Source of the DNA: Roseiarcus fermentans
Lineage (GTDB): Bacteria > Pseudomonadota > Alphaproteobacteria > Rhizobiales > Beijerinckiaceae
Direction: 5' to 3'
Length of the DNA: 64,000 nt
NCBI RefSeq assembly: GCF_003315135.1
Contig: NZ_QNRK01000001.1
Span: forward strand, 131,458-195,457
Positions 1 through 8,405 of this stretch are shown piece after piece. Every line of letters starts with the position of its first letter. Positions within the stretch are counted from its first letter, which is position 1. The position numbers and the translations under genes were made by a program. The notes under the pieces were generated by a model. The model worked only from the letters and a program-made list of their open reading frames with translations. It had not been told where the DNA came from and did no database searches.

Positions 1-1154
1 ACAAGGTCCACGCCGCCGTCGGCGGCGTATTTTTCGCTTTCGGCCTCGGGGTCGGGCTGTGGAGCGGAGCGTCCGGCGCCATTTTGACCCGTGCCGGCGT
101 CGACTCGGCGTCGCTCGGGATCATTCTGACCGCCTATACCGGCGTCTATCTCGTCGCGATGACGGCCGGCGGAAGTCTCGCCCATCGGTTCGGAATCCGG
201 CCGACGCTCGTCGGCGCCGCCGTCCTGTTCGCCGCCGCGCTGTTGGGGCTGCTGAACGCGCAGAGCGTGGCGAGCGTCGCGTCGCTCCTCGTCGTGTCGG
301 GCTTCCTCGGCGGCCTCCTCGACGTGGCCATGAATTCGGAAGGCGCGCGCATCGAGCGCAGCCGGGGGAAGCCGATTCTGGCGCGCCTGCACGCGGCCGC
401 CTCGGCGGGGGTTGCGGCGGGGGCCATTCTCGGAAGCCTGATCGCGGCGAGCGCGGCCCCGGGGGCCGCCGGTTTCATCGCGGCGGGCGGACTGGCGGCG
501 GCCGCCGCCGTCTATGAGCGGACGGCTCGCAGCGAGGCCCCTCGAACTCCGCCGAGATCGCCGACCGCGCGCGGCCTCTCCTTCTCCCCTGCGCTGATCG
601 TGCTCGGCCTGGTCCTCGGGGCGTCGATCGCGGCGGAAACGGCGGCGCTGTTGTGGTCGGCGCTGCTGCTGCGCGCGGAAGCGCCCGGTTACGCCGCGTT
701 CGCCGGACTGGGCGCGGCCTTTTTCGCCCTCTGTCAGGCGACGTTGCGTTTCAACGCCGACGGCGTCCGGCTCATGACGAGCGACCGAAAAATCATCGTC
801 GCGTCGTTCGCAGTGACGGCGGCAGGGTTCGCGGTGACCGCCTTCGACGCCGGCTTCGCCGCGAGCGTCGCCGGTTTTGCCCTCATCGGCTTGGGCACCG
901 GCGCGATCGTGCCGTGCGGTTTCGCCCTCGCGGCCCGGCAGACGCCGGGACGCCCCGCCGTCGGCCTCTCCTCGGCTTCCCTGTTCAGCGCGCTGACCCG
1001 GCTGCCGGCGCCGCTGGCGACAGGAGCGATCGCCCAGGCATTCTCCCTTCCGATGGCGTTCGGCGCGATCGCGGCCGCCGCAGTGGCGGCGGGCGTCGGA
1101 ATGGCGCTGTTCGGGCCCGCCGGAGGGAACGACTCGATCGCCGGGAAGGACTAA
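1..1154 (+). CDS. MFS transporter, 5' end outside window
   Basis: The frame is open from the left edge (codons in register with base 3), so the start lies outside the window. The first start-like codon, a TTG at 84, is internal because the sequence before it already encodes a membrane helix (GVFFAFGLGVGLWSGA). About 383 residues are visible, with roughly eleven hydrophobic segments. The loop GGSLAHRFG after an early helix resembles major facilitator motif A. It is an inner-membrane secondary carrier. The substrate cannot be read from the sequence, and related short MFS proteins include sugar permease-like carriers. It ends 82 bp before manC on the same strand. Confidence 0.8.
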   Translation, partial: KVHAAVGGVFFAFGLGVGLWSGASGAILTRAGVDSASLGIILTAYTGVYLVAMTAGGSLAHRFGIRPTLVGAAVLFAAALLGLLNAQSVASVASLLVVSGFLGGLLDVAMNSEGARIERSRGKPILARLHAAASAGVAAGAILGSLIAASAAPGAAGFIAAGGLAAAAAVYERTARSEAPRTPPRSPTARGLSFSPALIVLGLVLGASIAAETAALLWSALLLRAEAPGYAAFAGLGAAFFALCQATLRFNADGVRLMTSDRKIIVASFAVTAAGFAVTAFDAGFAASVAGFALIGLGTGAIVPCGFALAARQTPGRPAVGLSSASLFSALTRLPAPLATGAIAQAFSLPMAFGAIAAAAVAAGVGMALFGPAGGNDSIAGKD

Positions 1155-1236
1155 GAAACAGATTGTCTTGCACGCGACCTTGTCGCAAGAACGCTCTCGG
1201 TCGGCGCTGCGGCGCACCATACGCGCAGAGGATGTG

Positions 1237-2652
1237 ATGGCCAAGATTCTGCCGGTGATCATGTGCGGCGGCTCGGGCACGCGGGTCTGGCCCGAATCCC
1301 GTGAGAGCCTGCCAAAGCAGTTCATTCCGCTGATCGGCGATCGGTCGACCTTCCAGTCGATCGTGGGCGTGGTGAGCGACGAGGCCGTGTTCGAGAGGCC
1401 GGTCGTCATCACCAACTTCGACTACCGGTTTCGGGTCGCCGAGCAGCTCGAGGACATTGGCGCGAAGGCGACCATTCTGCTCGAGCCCGAGCGGCGCGAC
1501 AGCGCGGCTGCGGTCGGCGCGGCGGCGGCCTGGGCGGCCGCTCGCGACCCGAAGACGATCGTCGCAATCCTCGCCGCCGACCACGTGTTCAAGAACGAGA
1601 AGGAGTTCGTTCGTCTGTGCGGCGAGGCGGCCGCGGCCGCGGAGGCGGGCGCAATCGTGACCTTCGGCGTGAAGCCGGACCATCCCGCGACCGGCTACGG
1701 GTATATTCATCCCGCCGAGGCGCTCTCCGTCGACCCGAAGGTCCGTCGCGTCGAACGCTTTGTCGAGAAGCCGAACGAGGATCTGGCAAAAACCTTTATC
1801 GAGAACGGTTATCTGTGGAATTCCGGGAACTTTATCTTCCGGGCCGACGTCATGATCGAGGAGCTCGCGCAGTTCGAGCCGAAGATCGCCTCCGCGGCCG
1901 CCGCCGCGGTCGCCCTCGCCAAGGAGGATCTCGGCTTCCTCGTCCTCGATCGCGACGCTTTCGTCCAGGCGCCGCGCATCTCGATCGACTATGCGGTGAT
2001 GGAGCGCACCCACCGGGCGGCGGTGCTGGAGGCGGACGTCGGCTGGTCGGACGTGGGACAATGGTCGACCGTCTGGCGGCTGAGCCCGAAGGACGCGGAC
2101 GGCAACAGCCTGCGCGGGCGCGCCGTGGCGATCGACTCGTCGAACGTGCTCGTCCGCTCGGACGAGCATCTGGCGGCGGTGATCGGCCTTGACAACGTGA
2201 TCGTGGTTGCGACCGGCGACGCCATCCTGGTCGCCGCCCAAGGGCACTCCGACAAGGTCAAGCAGCTGGTCGAGAAGCTCAAGGCGGACAAGCATCCCGA
2301 AGCGACCCAACATCGCCGCAACTATCGGCCGTGGGGCTACTATCAGAGCATCGATCACGGAGCGCGCTATCAGGTCAAGCGGATCGTCGTCAGGCCAGCC
2401 GGCCGGTTGTCGCTCCAGAAGCACTTCCATCGCGCCGAGCACTGGATCGTGGTGCGGGGGGCCGCCGAGGTGACGCTGAACGGCGCCGTGCATCTGGTGC
2501 ACGAAAACGAATCGATCTACCTGCCGATCGGCTCGGATCACCGCCTGTGCAATCCCGGCAAGATCGACCTCGAGCTGATCGAGGTGCAGACCGGAAGCTA
2601 TCTCGGCGAGGACGACATCGTCCGGATCGAGGACGTCTACAATCGCCGCTGA
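1237..2652 (+). CDS. manC: mannose-1-phosphate guanylyltransferase / mannose-6-phosphate isomerase
   Basis: This cytoplasmic enzyme makes GDP-mannose from mannose-1-phosphate and GTP, feeding exopolysaccharide or LPS sugars. The N-terminal nucleotidyltransferase domain carries the signature CGGSGTRVWPESR followed by PKQF, and FVEKPN lies near residue 175. The C-terminal 120 residues form a type II phosphomannose isomerase cupin (WGYY near the start, then QKHFHRAEHWIVV). The ATG at 1237 gives 471 residues, the normal size. An in-frame TTG at 1168 would add 23 residues unlike the family. No other polysaccharide genes are adjacent. Confidence 0.93.
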   Translation: MAKILPVIMCGGSGTRVWPESRESLPKQFIPLIGDRSTFQSIVGVVSDEAVFERPVVITNFDYRFRVAEQLEDIGAKATILLEPERRDSAAAVGAAAAWAAARDPKTIVAILAADHVFKNEKEFVRLCGEAAAAAEAGAIVTFGVKPDHPATGYGYIHPAEALSVDPKVRRVERFVEKPNEDLAKTFIENGYLWNSGNFIFRADVMIEELAQFEPKIASAAAAAVALAKEDLGFLVLDRDAFVQAPRISIDYAVMERTHRAAVLEADVGWSDVGQWSTVWRLSPKDADGNSLRGRAVAIDSSNVLVRSDEHLAAVIGLDNVIVVATGDAILVAAQGHSDKVKQLVEKLKADKHPEATQHRRNYRPWGYYQSIDHGARYQVKRIVVRPAGRLSLQKHFHRAEHWIVVRGAAEVTLNGAVHLVHENESIYLPIGSDHRLCNPGKIDLELIEVQTGSYLGEDDIVRIEDVYNRR

Positions 2653-2653
2653 G

Positions 2654-2688
2654 GTCTGGCGGCGCCCGCTCGGGCGCCGCCGCCAGAC
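2654..2688. terminator. hairpin between convergent manC and DUF1127 gene
   Basis: GTCTGGC at 2654-2660 pairs with GCCAGAC at 2682-2688 around an inner GGCGCCCG/CGGGCGCC stem, with a three-base bulge. There is no T-run, but its place just after the manC stop and before the end of the opposite gene suggests a shared terminator. Confidence 0.5.
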
Positions 2689-2712
2689 GGCATATCGCTT
2701 CCTGCTTCCCGA

Positions 2713-2883
2713 TCACGCCGGCGTCCGGTCTTCCCGGGCGGCGAGGCGCGCGATGTCGCGGATGTCGACGCGGTCGATGCCGATGTCGTGCAGCTCGCGG
2801 TCGGTATATTGGGACAGCTCCTGGACGACGTTCCAGTAGGTGCGGCGTTGGCGCAGGAAGCGCAAGAGATTGAAGGTCAACAT
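2713..2883 (-). CDS. DUF1127 (YjiS-like) small protein
   Basis: A 56-residue protein with the DUF1127 pattern: a basic N-terminus (LLRFLRQRRTYWNVV) and a C-terminal DRELHDIGIDRVDI. The start at 2883 was chosen because AAAGGAG lies seven bases upstream. A longer frame to 2949 has no such site. Members in alphaproteobacteria are often stress- or phosphate-responsive and some bind RNA, but the role here is unknown. A good promoter lies about 85 bp upstream. Confidence 0.8.
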   Translation of the reverse strand: MLTFNLLRFLRQRRTYWNVVQELSQYTDRELHDIGIDRVDIRDIARLAAREDRTPA

Positions 2884-2965
2884 GGCGGTCTCCTTTGGCT
2901 GACCGCCCTCCTGCCCAGCTTCGAACCCTCGAAGCCGTCGTCGCTTCATCCCTTAGACATGAACA

Positions 2966-2994
2966 TTTGTATTCAGCTCGGACGCAAATGTCAA
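2966..2994 (-). promoter_or_regulatory. sigma70-type promoter for the DUF1127 gene
   Basis: On the minus strand TTGACA (2994-2989) is followed after exactly 17 bases by TACAAA (2971-2966). The -35 is perfect and the -10 matches at four of six positions. It points at the DUF1127 start at 2883 and lies in an otherwise empty 494-bp gap before rpsD. Confidence 0.55.
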
Positions 2995-3189
2995 GATCGT
3001 AGACTCTGCGTGCATGCGAAATTTGCGCGACAAATTGTCCAACTGCAAAAGAACGACGCCTGAATCGGTCGTTAATGATACGGTAGGTATCAAATCCTAC
3101 GGAAGTGGCGACCGTAGACATGCGTTGAATGCATAGAAGGCCCTCGCGAACCGGGCGCGTCCCGGCTGACAGACCGCCGCCGAAGCGCG

Positions 3190-3218
3190 TTGACAGGATG
3201 CGCCCTTTCCCCTATGCG
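3190..3218 (+). promoter_or_regulatory. promoter of rpsD
   Basis: TTGACA at 3190-3195 and TATGCG at 3213-3218 are separated by 17 bases. This leaves a leader of about 150 nt before the rpsD start at 3378. Confidence 0.6.
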
Positions 3219-3228
3219 GACCGCGGCG

Positions 3229-3257
3229 AGCGCGCTCTCGGTCCGAGAGGGCGCGCT
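3229..3257 (+). promoter_or_regulatory. leader hairpin in the rpsD 5' UTR
   Basis: AGCGCGC then TCTCGG (3229-3241) pairs with CCGAGA and GCGCGCT (3243-3257) with a two-base GG bulge, followed by TTTCCGTTT. It starts within a few bases of the predicted transcription start. It could be an attenuator or a protein-binding leader, which is inference. Confidence 0.4.
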
Positions 3258-3377
3258 TTCCGTTTGACGCACCCATGGTCAAGGCCTCGCTCGGCCCGGA
3301 CCTGTCGGCGCCTCCGAGAGGCGCAGAGGAGGGCGCGTTCCTCACCTGAAACTGTCGGAACATAAAGAGGAACCGCG

Positions 3378-3995
3378 ATGACGAAGCGCGCAGAAGCGAA
3401 GTACAAGATCGATCGCCGCATGGGCGAGAACATCTGGGGCCGTCCCCGGAGCCCGTTCAACAAGCGCGAGTACGGTCCGGGCCAGCACGGCCAGCGCCGC
3501 AAGGGCAAGGCGACCGACTTCGGCACCCAGCTCAAGGCCAAGCAGAAGGTCAAGGGCTACTACGGCAACATTTCCGAGCGGCAGTTCCATAAATATTACG
3601 TCGAGGCGCTGCGGATGAAGGGCGACTCGAGCGCCAATCTGATCGGCCTCCTGGAGCGCCGGCTCGACGCGGTCATCTACCGCGCCAAGTTCGTGCCGAC
3701 CGTGTTCGCCGCCCGCCAGTTCATCAATCACGGGCACATCAAGGTCAACGGCCGCCGGGTCAACATCGCCTCCTACCAGGTCAAGGTCGGCGACCTGATC
3801 GAGGTCAAGGAGGCCTCCAAGCAACTCGCCCTGGTGCTGGAAGCCCAGGCCCTCGCCGAGCGCGACGTGCCCGATTACGTCGAGGTCGACCCGTCCAAGG
3901 CCACGGCCAAGCTCACCCGCATTCCGAACCTGACCGAGGTTCCCTACCCGACCCACATGGAGCCGAACCTCGTCATCGAGTTCTACTCGCGCTGA
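3378..3995 (+). CDS. rpsD: 30S ribosomal protein S4
   Basis: Primary 16S rRNA-binding protein that starts assembly of the 30S body. The 205 residues are the usual alphaproteobacterial length. The N-terminal part ([18 protein letters not shown], then [10 protein letters not shown]) and the S4 RNA-binding domain ([12 protein letters not shown], then [15 protein letters not shown]) are clear. AGAGGAACCGCG just before the ATG provides the ribosome binding site. It stands alone, not in the alpha operon, as is common in this class. Confidence 0.97.
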   Translation: MTKRAEAKYKIDRRMGENIWGRPRSPFNKREYGPGQHGQRRKGKATDFGTQLKAKQKVKGYYGNISERQFHKYYVEALRMKGDSSANLIGLLERRLDAVIYRAKFVPTVFAARQFINHGHIKVNGRRVNIASYQVKVGDLIEVKEASKQLALVLEAQALAERDVPDYVEVDPSKATAKLTRIPNLTEVPYPTHMEPNLVIEFYSR

Positions 3996-4019
3996 CATTC
4001 AAAGAACGTGTCTTCCTTC

Positions 4020-4043
4020 CGGCCGCATCGAAAGGTGCGGCCG
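4020..4043. terminator. hairpin between convergent rpsD and emrB-like gene
   Basis: CGGCCGCA (4020-4027) and TGCGGCCG (4036-4043) form a perfect 8-bp stem with an 8-base loop, 25 bp after the rpsD stop. There is only a short T stretch. It probably ends rpsD transcription. Confidence 0.5.
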
Positions 4044-4075
4044 TTGCGCGTCCAGCCCAGCCTCGAGTCGCGGTC

Positions 4076-5659
4076 TCAGTGCGCGGCCGGCGCTGCGCCG
4101 CCGAGCTTGACGTTGCGCAGGGTCAAGGCGAGCGGCACGGTCAGGAGCGCAAGGATCATAAGGACCCAGAAGACGTCCATGTAAGCCAGGAACGACGCCT
4201 GCAGCGCCACCTCCCGGCCGATCCAGGCGATGGCGCGTTGCTGCGCCTCGCTCGCTGGACCGCCCTGCGCCTGGAAAAACTTCGTCGCCTGTTGCAGCGC
4301 GTCCCGGTACTGCGCGCTCGCGGGGATCGCGTTCTCGGCCAGCCGGGCCTGATGAAATTGCTCACGATGCGCCACCACGTTCGAGGCGATCGAGACGCCG
4401 ATCGAACCCCCCGTGTTGCGCGCCGCATTGATCAGGGCTGACGCCATGTCGATCCGGTCGGGCGGGACGCCATCGTAGGACGCGGCGATGATGGGGATGA
4501 AGATCAGCGGCAATCCGATGCCGAGATAGATTCTCGAGCGAGCGAAGAACCAGAAGTTCAAGTCTCCGTATACGTCTGTCAACTCGTACATCGAGGCCGC
4601 GATGACGAGGGCGCCGATCATGATCAGGTACTTGGGCTGCACCTTGTTCGAGATGGAGCCGATCAAGAACATCATGAACATCGTGACGATCCCGCCGGGC
4701 GAGAGCGCGAGCCCGGCCCAGGTGGCCGTGTAGCCGTAGTCGGTCTGCAACAGCAGCGGCAGGAACTGGGTGGTCGCATAGAGGATCGCGCCGGTCGCGC
4801 CCATCACGAGGAACGCGGCGCCGAACTGACGCGAGGCCACCATGCGCACGTCGATCATGGGGTCTTTCCTGCGCGTCTCCCATGGGATCAAGAGCGCCAA
4901 AGCGGCCGCCGTGACCACTGTCATGGAACGGATGAAGGACGAGCCGAACCAGTCGTCCTCGAGGCCCCGGTCGAGCACGACCTCGAGCGCTCCGAGGAAC
5001 GTGGCGATCAGCAGGAAGCCGATGGCGTCGAAGCGAGCGGCCGACCGCGCTTCCGCGGCGTCCGCCGGCAAAACGGCGGCGATCGCCGCCATCGTGGCGA
5101 GGCCGACGGGAAAGTTGATCAGGAAGCACCAGCGCCACGAGACGTTGTCGGCCAGCCAACCGCCGAGCGTCGGCCCGACCACCGGCCCCACCACCACCGC
5201 AATTCCGAAGAGCGCGAACGCCTGGCCGCGCTTGGCGGGCGGGAAAGCGTCGGCGAGAATCGACTGCGAGACCGGCACCATGCCGCCTCCCGCCAGGCCC
5301 TGCATGATCCGGAACAGGAGCAGGGCGTCGAGATTCCAGGCTTGTGCGCAAAGCAGGGAACTCAGCGTGAACAGTCCGAGGCAGGCGATGAAGAAGGTCT
5401 TGCGCCCGAGCCGCCGGGCCAGGAACGGGCTCGCCGTCAGGCTCACGGCGTTGGCGACCAGATAGGTCGTCACGACCCAGGACGCCTCGTCCGTGCTGAC
5501 CCCCATGCCGCCGGCGATATAGGGCAGGACCACGTTGGCGACGGTGGTGTCGAGCACCTCCATGAAGGCGGCGAGCGCGACCAGGAAGGCGATCAACCAC
5601 GGGCTGGCCTGCGCAGGGTTCGCCGAGGCGGCCGGGCGGGTTTCCGCCGCCGCGCTCAC
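4076..5659 (-). CDS. DHA2-family MFS drug efflux permease (EmrB/QacA type)
   Basis: A 527-residue inner-membrane antiporter with about 14 hydrophobic segments. It has the first-helix pattern LAAFMEVLDTTVANVVLP, the loop LARRLGRKTFF and the motif-C region PTLGGWLADNVSWRWCF. It would pump toxic compounds with the adjacent membrane-fusion protein. The GTG at 5659 was chosen because it overlaps the stop of the upstream hlyD-type gene (GTGA) and begins just before the first helix. The frame stays open much further upstream, but only as an antisense-like shadow inside the neighbour. No outer-membrane TolC partner is in the window. Confidence 0.9.
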   Translation of the reverse strand: MSAAAETRPAASANPAQASPWLIAFLVALAAFMEVLDTTVANVVLPYIAGGMGVSTDEASWVVTTYLVANAVSLTASPFLARRLGRKTFFIACLGLFTLSSLLCAQAWNLDALLLFRIMQGLAGGGMVPVSQSILADAFPPAKRGQAFALFGIAVVVGPVVGPTLGGWLADNVSWRWCFLINFPVGLATMAAIAAVLPADAAEARSAARFDAIGFLLIATFLGALEVVLDRGLEDDWFGSSFIRSMTVVTAAALALLIPWETRRKDPMIDVRMVASRQFGAAFLVMGATGAILYATTQFLPLLLQTDYGYTATWAGLALSPGGIVTMFMMFLIGSISNKVQPKYLIMIGALVIAASMYELTDVYGDLNFWFFARSRIYLGIGLPLIFIPIIAASYDGVPPDRIDMASALINAARNTGGSIGVSIASNVVAHREQFHQARLAENAIPASAQYRDALQQATKFFQAQGGPASEAQQRAIAWIGREVALQASFLAYMDVFWVLMILALLTVPLALTLRNVKLGGAAPAAH

Positions 5660-6990
5660 CCCCCGCCTCCGATCCAGCCGGGAAGGCGGGCCCTGAGCTT
5701 TTCCCACAGGGACGGCGCGGCGTTGGTCCGCACGGTCGGCGTGACCGACATGCCGGGGCCGAGCGTCATGTCGGCTGGCGGATTGTCCATGACGATCTTG
5801 ACCGGCACGCGTTGGACGATCTTGACGTAATTGCCCGTCGCGTTCTCGGCGGGCAGCAGCGAGAACGCGACGCCCGACCCCGGCTGGACGCTCGCGACAT
5901 GGCCGCGGACAGTCCGCTCCGGATAGGCGTCGATGTGCATCGTGACGGGCTGCCCCGGCCGCATGGCGTCGAGCTGCGTCTCCTTGAAGTTCGCGGTGAC
6001 CCAGATGTCGTCGGGGACGAACATCGTGAGGGCCGTTCCGGTGGTCGCGTATTCGCCGACCGACGCGGAGAGGTTGGCGATCTTTCCCGCCTGGGCCGCC
6101 GTGACGATCGTGTAGGAGAGATTGAGCGCGGCCTGGTCTCGCTGGGCTTCCGCCTCCGAGAGGTTGGCCTCGGCGCTCTTGCGCTGCGCCCTGAGCGCGC
6201 CGACCTGCCGTTGGGCCGCGGCGAGCGACGCCTTGGCCGTCAAGACGGCAGCCTGCTGCTGGCGAAGCCCCGAGCTGTACTGCTGGGCGTTCTGCACCGT
6301 GCCCGAGCCGGTCCGAACCAGATCCTGGTAGCGGGCGGCCTGCTCCTGCGCGAACACCAGCGCCGCCTGGGCCGACTCGACCTGCGCATTGGCCTCGCCG
6401 ACCTGCGCCTCCTGCACCGCGATCTGCGCGTCGATATTGCTGATATTGTCGTTGGCCGCGGCGACCTGCGCGTCCGCCAGCTCCAGCGCGACCCGATAAT
6501 TGCGCTCGTCGATGCGCGCGATGACGCCGCCCCGGTCGACGTGCTGGTTGTCGGTTACCGCTACGGCCGTGACGTAGCCCGCGACTTGCGGCGCGACCGC
6601 GAACTGCCGCGCGGCGATGAAGGCGTCGTCGGTCGATTCGAAGTGGGACGTGTGGTCCCAATAGAGGTACCCGGCGGGCGCGCCGACGATCAGGACGAGC
6701 GCTCCCGCCGTCAGCATCAGGCGCCGGCGAGACCGAGGCTTGCCGGACGAGGCGTCCCCGTCTCCGTTCCGCTTCTCTCCCTCCCTCCGAGGGCGCTCGC
6801 CCTCGCCCGCCGGACGCGCTCCGTCCCGTCGCGGCGCATTCTCGGCGGGCCTCTCCGGGGGGACGGCCGTCCGCTCGCCGGCAGGCTGCGGTATCCGGGG
6901 CGGCGCGTCGGACGAACCGCCGCTCTGCCGCGCCCGGCCGGGCCCCTCCGTCACCGCCGAGTCCGAATCCGTTCGCCTGTCGTCCAGCAC
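5656..6990 (-). CDS. HlyD/EmrA-family membrane fusion protein
   Basis: A 444-residue periplasmic adaptor for the DHA2 permease that follows with a 4-bp overlap. The first 90 or so residues are a proline- and charge-rich cytoplasmic tail. One membrane helix follows (LMLTAGALVLIVGAPAGYLY), then the split biotinyl-lipoyl-like domain beginning FESTDDAFIAARQFAVAP and a long Ala/Gln-rich coiled coil. The start is a GTG at 6990 with a weak ribosome site. A ten-codon frame with a good site lies just upstream, which may matter for regulation. The tail is longer than in typical EmrA. Confidence 0.88.
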   Translation of the reverse strand: MLDDRRTDSDSAVTEGPGRARQSGGSSDAPPRIPQPAGERTAVPPERPAENAPRRDGARPAGEGERPRREGEKRNGDGDASSGKPRSRRRLMLTAGALVLIVGAPAGYLYWDHTSHFESTDDAFIAARQFAVAPQVAGYVTAVAVTDNQHVDRGGVIARIDERNYRVALELADAQVAAANDNISNIDAQIAVQEAQVGEANAQVESAQAALVFAQEQAARYQDLVRTGSGTVQNAQQYSSGLRQQQAAVLTAKASLAAAQRQVGALRAQRKSAEANLSEAEAQRDQAALNLSYTIVTAAQAGKIANLSASVGEYATTGTALTMFVPDDIWVTANFKETQLDAMRPGQPVTMHIDAYPERTVRGHVASVQPGSGVAFSLLPAENATGNYVKIVQRVPVKIVMDNPPADMTLGPGMSVTPTVRTNAAPSLWEKLRARLPGWIGGGG

Positions 6991-6994
6991 GCCG

Positions 6995-7027
6995 CTAGCC
7001 CCGATTTCCGCTCTTGAGCCTGATCAT
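6995..7027 (-). CDS. possible ten-codon leader peptide upstream of the efflux operon
   Basis: On the minus strand an ATG at 7027 follows GGAGGG by four bases and encodes MIRLKSGNRG before a TAG at 6995-6997. That stop is four bases before the GTG of the HlyD-type gene. The main gene's own ribosome site is weak, so translational coupling or attenuation through this leader is possible. The frame is very short and may be chance. Confidence 0.3.
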   Translation of the reverse strand: MIRLKSGNRG

Positions 7028-7289
7028 CCGACCCTCCGCGCGCCGACCCGCGGACGCACTCGAAAAAGGTTGTCGGCTGCGCGTTCCGGGGACTTCGCAG
7101 TGCAAGACGAAGAGCCGTTTGCCCGGCCAGCCTCCCGAGTCCCGAAATCGTCACGGCGAGTGAACTTGCCAACGGCGATCCGGTTCCAGCCCGACATTCC
7201 GATTTCGCGACCGAACGAAATTTTCGGGTCGGCATTTGTCTGTCCGCGTCGCATGATGCGCGCCGATTCGGGGTCGCAGCGGAGCCGCC

Positions 7290-7342
7290 TCACGCCTGCG
7301 AGCGGCGTGACGCACGCCGGAATCGACGCCGCTGGCGTTTTT
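7290..7342 (+). promoter_or_regulatory. two small hairpins in the gap before the DMT gene
   Basis: The 352-bp gap 7028-7379 has no gene. It holds TCACGCC/GGCGTGA (7290-7296 with 7304-7310) and a short ACGCC-GCT-GGCGT stem (7326-7338) that runs into five T residues, ending about 37 bases before the ATG at 7380. The second looks like a small attenuator or terminator. No convincing promoter boxes were seen. Confidence 0.3.
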
Positions 7343-7379
7343 CCTGGATTGTTTCCCCGCCGTGCCTGCCGAGACCTGC

Positions 7380-8258
7380 ATGTCCGCTTCCCGTCCCGCG
7401 AGCGCAGGCGTGGTCCTCTACCTGACCGGCGTGTTCCTGTTCGCGCTCAACGACGCGCTCGGCAAATGGCTGGTCACGGACTACGGCGTCGGGCAACTGA
7501 TGTTCGTCCGCTCGATCGGCGCGGCTTTCGTGCTCGCGCCGATGGCGTTGGCGCTGAAGCCCGCGCTCGTGGCCGTCGAAAACCCGACGCTGCAGAGCCT
7601 GCGCGTGCTGGCGATGGCCGCCGACACCTTCGCCTTCTACTGGGCGACGCGATCCATGCCGCTCGCCGACGTGATGACCTTCTACATGGCGGCGCCCCTG
7701 ATCATGACGGCGCTGTCGGCGCCGCTGCTCGGCGAGCGGGTCGAGCGGTTCCGCTGGATTGCGGTCATGATCGGTTTCGTCGGCGTCGTAATCGCGCTGA
7801 GGCCCACTGCGCAGCTGTTCTCGTGGGCGTCGCCGATCGCGCTCATGGGCGCGACCACCTACGCGCTCTGCCAGACCCTGACCCGAAAGCTGCGCCGCGC
7901 CCACTGGCTGCAGTTGACGATCTGGCAGTTCGCCGGCGGCGGCCTGATCGGGGCGGCGACGCTGCCCTTCGCCTGGACGACCCCGACGCCGTTCGACCTC
8001 GTCCTGATGGCGGCGGTCGGAATCGTGTCCATGCTGTGCTTCATCCTGATCGCCCGCGCGCTCGCCCTCACCCGCGCCGCGGCGCTCGCGCCGCTGCAAT
8101 ATTCCGCGATCCTGTGGGCGGCGCTGATGGGCTGGATCGTCTGGCGCGACGTCCCGACCTGGCCGATCGTCGTCGGCAACGCGGTCATCATCGCCGGCGG
8201 CCTCTATCTGGCGATCGCCGCGAACGGGGTGAACGCCCGGGCGGCGCCGCCGGACTGA
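7380..8258 (+). CDS. DMT-superfamily transporter (two EamA domains)
   Basis: A 292-residue protein with about ten membrane helices arranged as two EamA repeats. The first repeat contains FALNDALGKWLV and ends PLLGERV; the second begins near SPIALMGATTYAL. Such proteins export metabolites or take up small organic solutes, and the substrate is not evident. The ATG at 7380 was preferred over a GTG at 7362. It is not clearly in an operon with its neighbours. Confidence 0.85.
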   Translation: MSASRPASAGVVLYLTGVFLFALNDALGKWLVTDYGVGQLMFVRSIGAAFVLAPMALALKPALVAVENPTLQSLRVLAMAADTFAFYWATRSMPLADVMTFYMAAPLIMTALSAPLLGERVERFRWIAVMIGFVGVVIALRPTAQLFSWASPIALMGATTYALCQTLTRKLRRAHWLQLTIWQFAGGGLIGAATLPFAWTTPTPFDLVLMAAVGIVSMLCFILIARALALTRAAALAPLQYSAILWAALMGWIVWRDVPTWPIVVGNAVIIAGGLYLAIAANGVNARAAPPD

Positions 8259-8405
8259 CGGGGCGGCGACGGGAGTGGCGCAAGCCGCCGCGATCGCATG
8301 AGCAGGCGATCGAACAAGGGTTTCGCGGGCGCGGCGCCGACGGCGCTCCGGTGGAAATCGCGCCGCGTTCCGGTAAGGATGGCGCCGTCCTTCCGCGAGC
8401 GCATC

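Noticed and set aside
5660-6661. Extension of the DHA2 permease frame upstream of 5659
   Set aside because: That part is in another frame of the HlyD-type gene and is Arg/Gly-rich; the GTGA overlap marks the true start.
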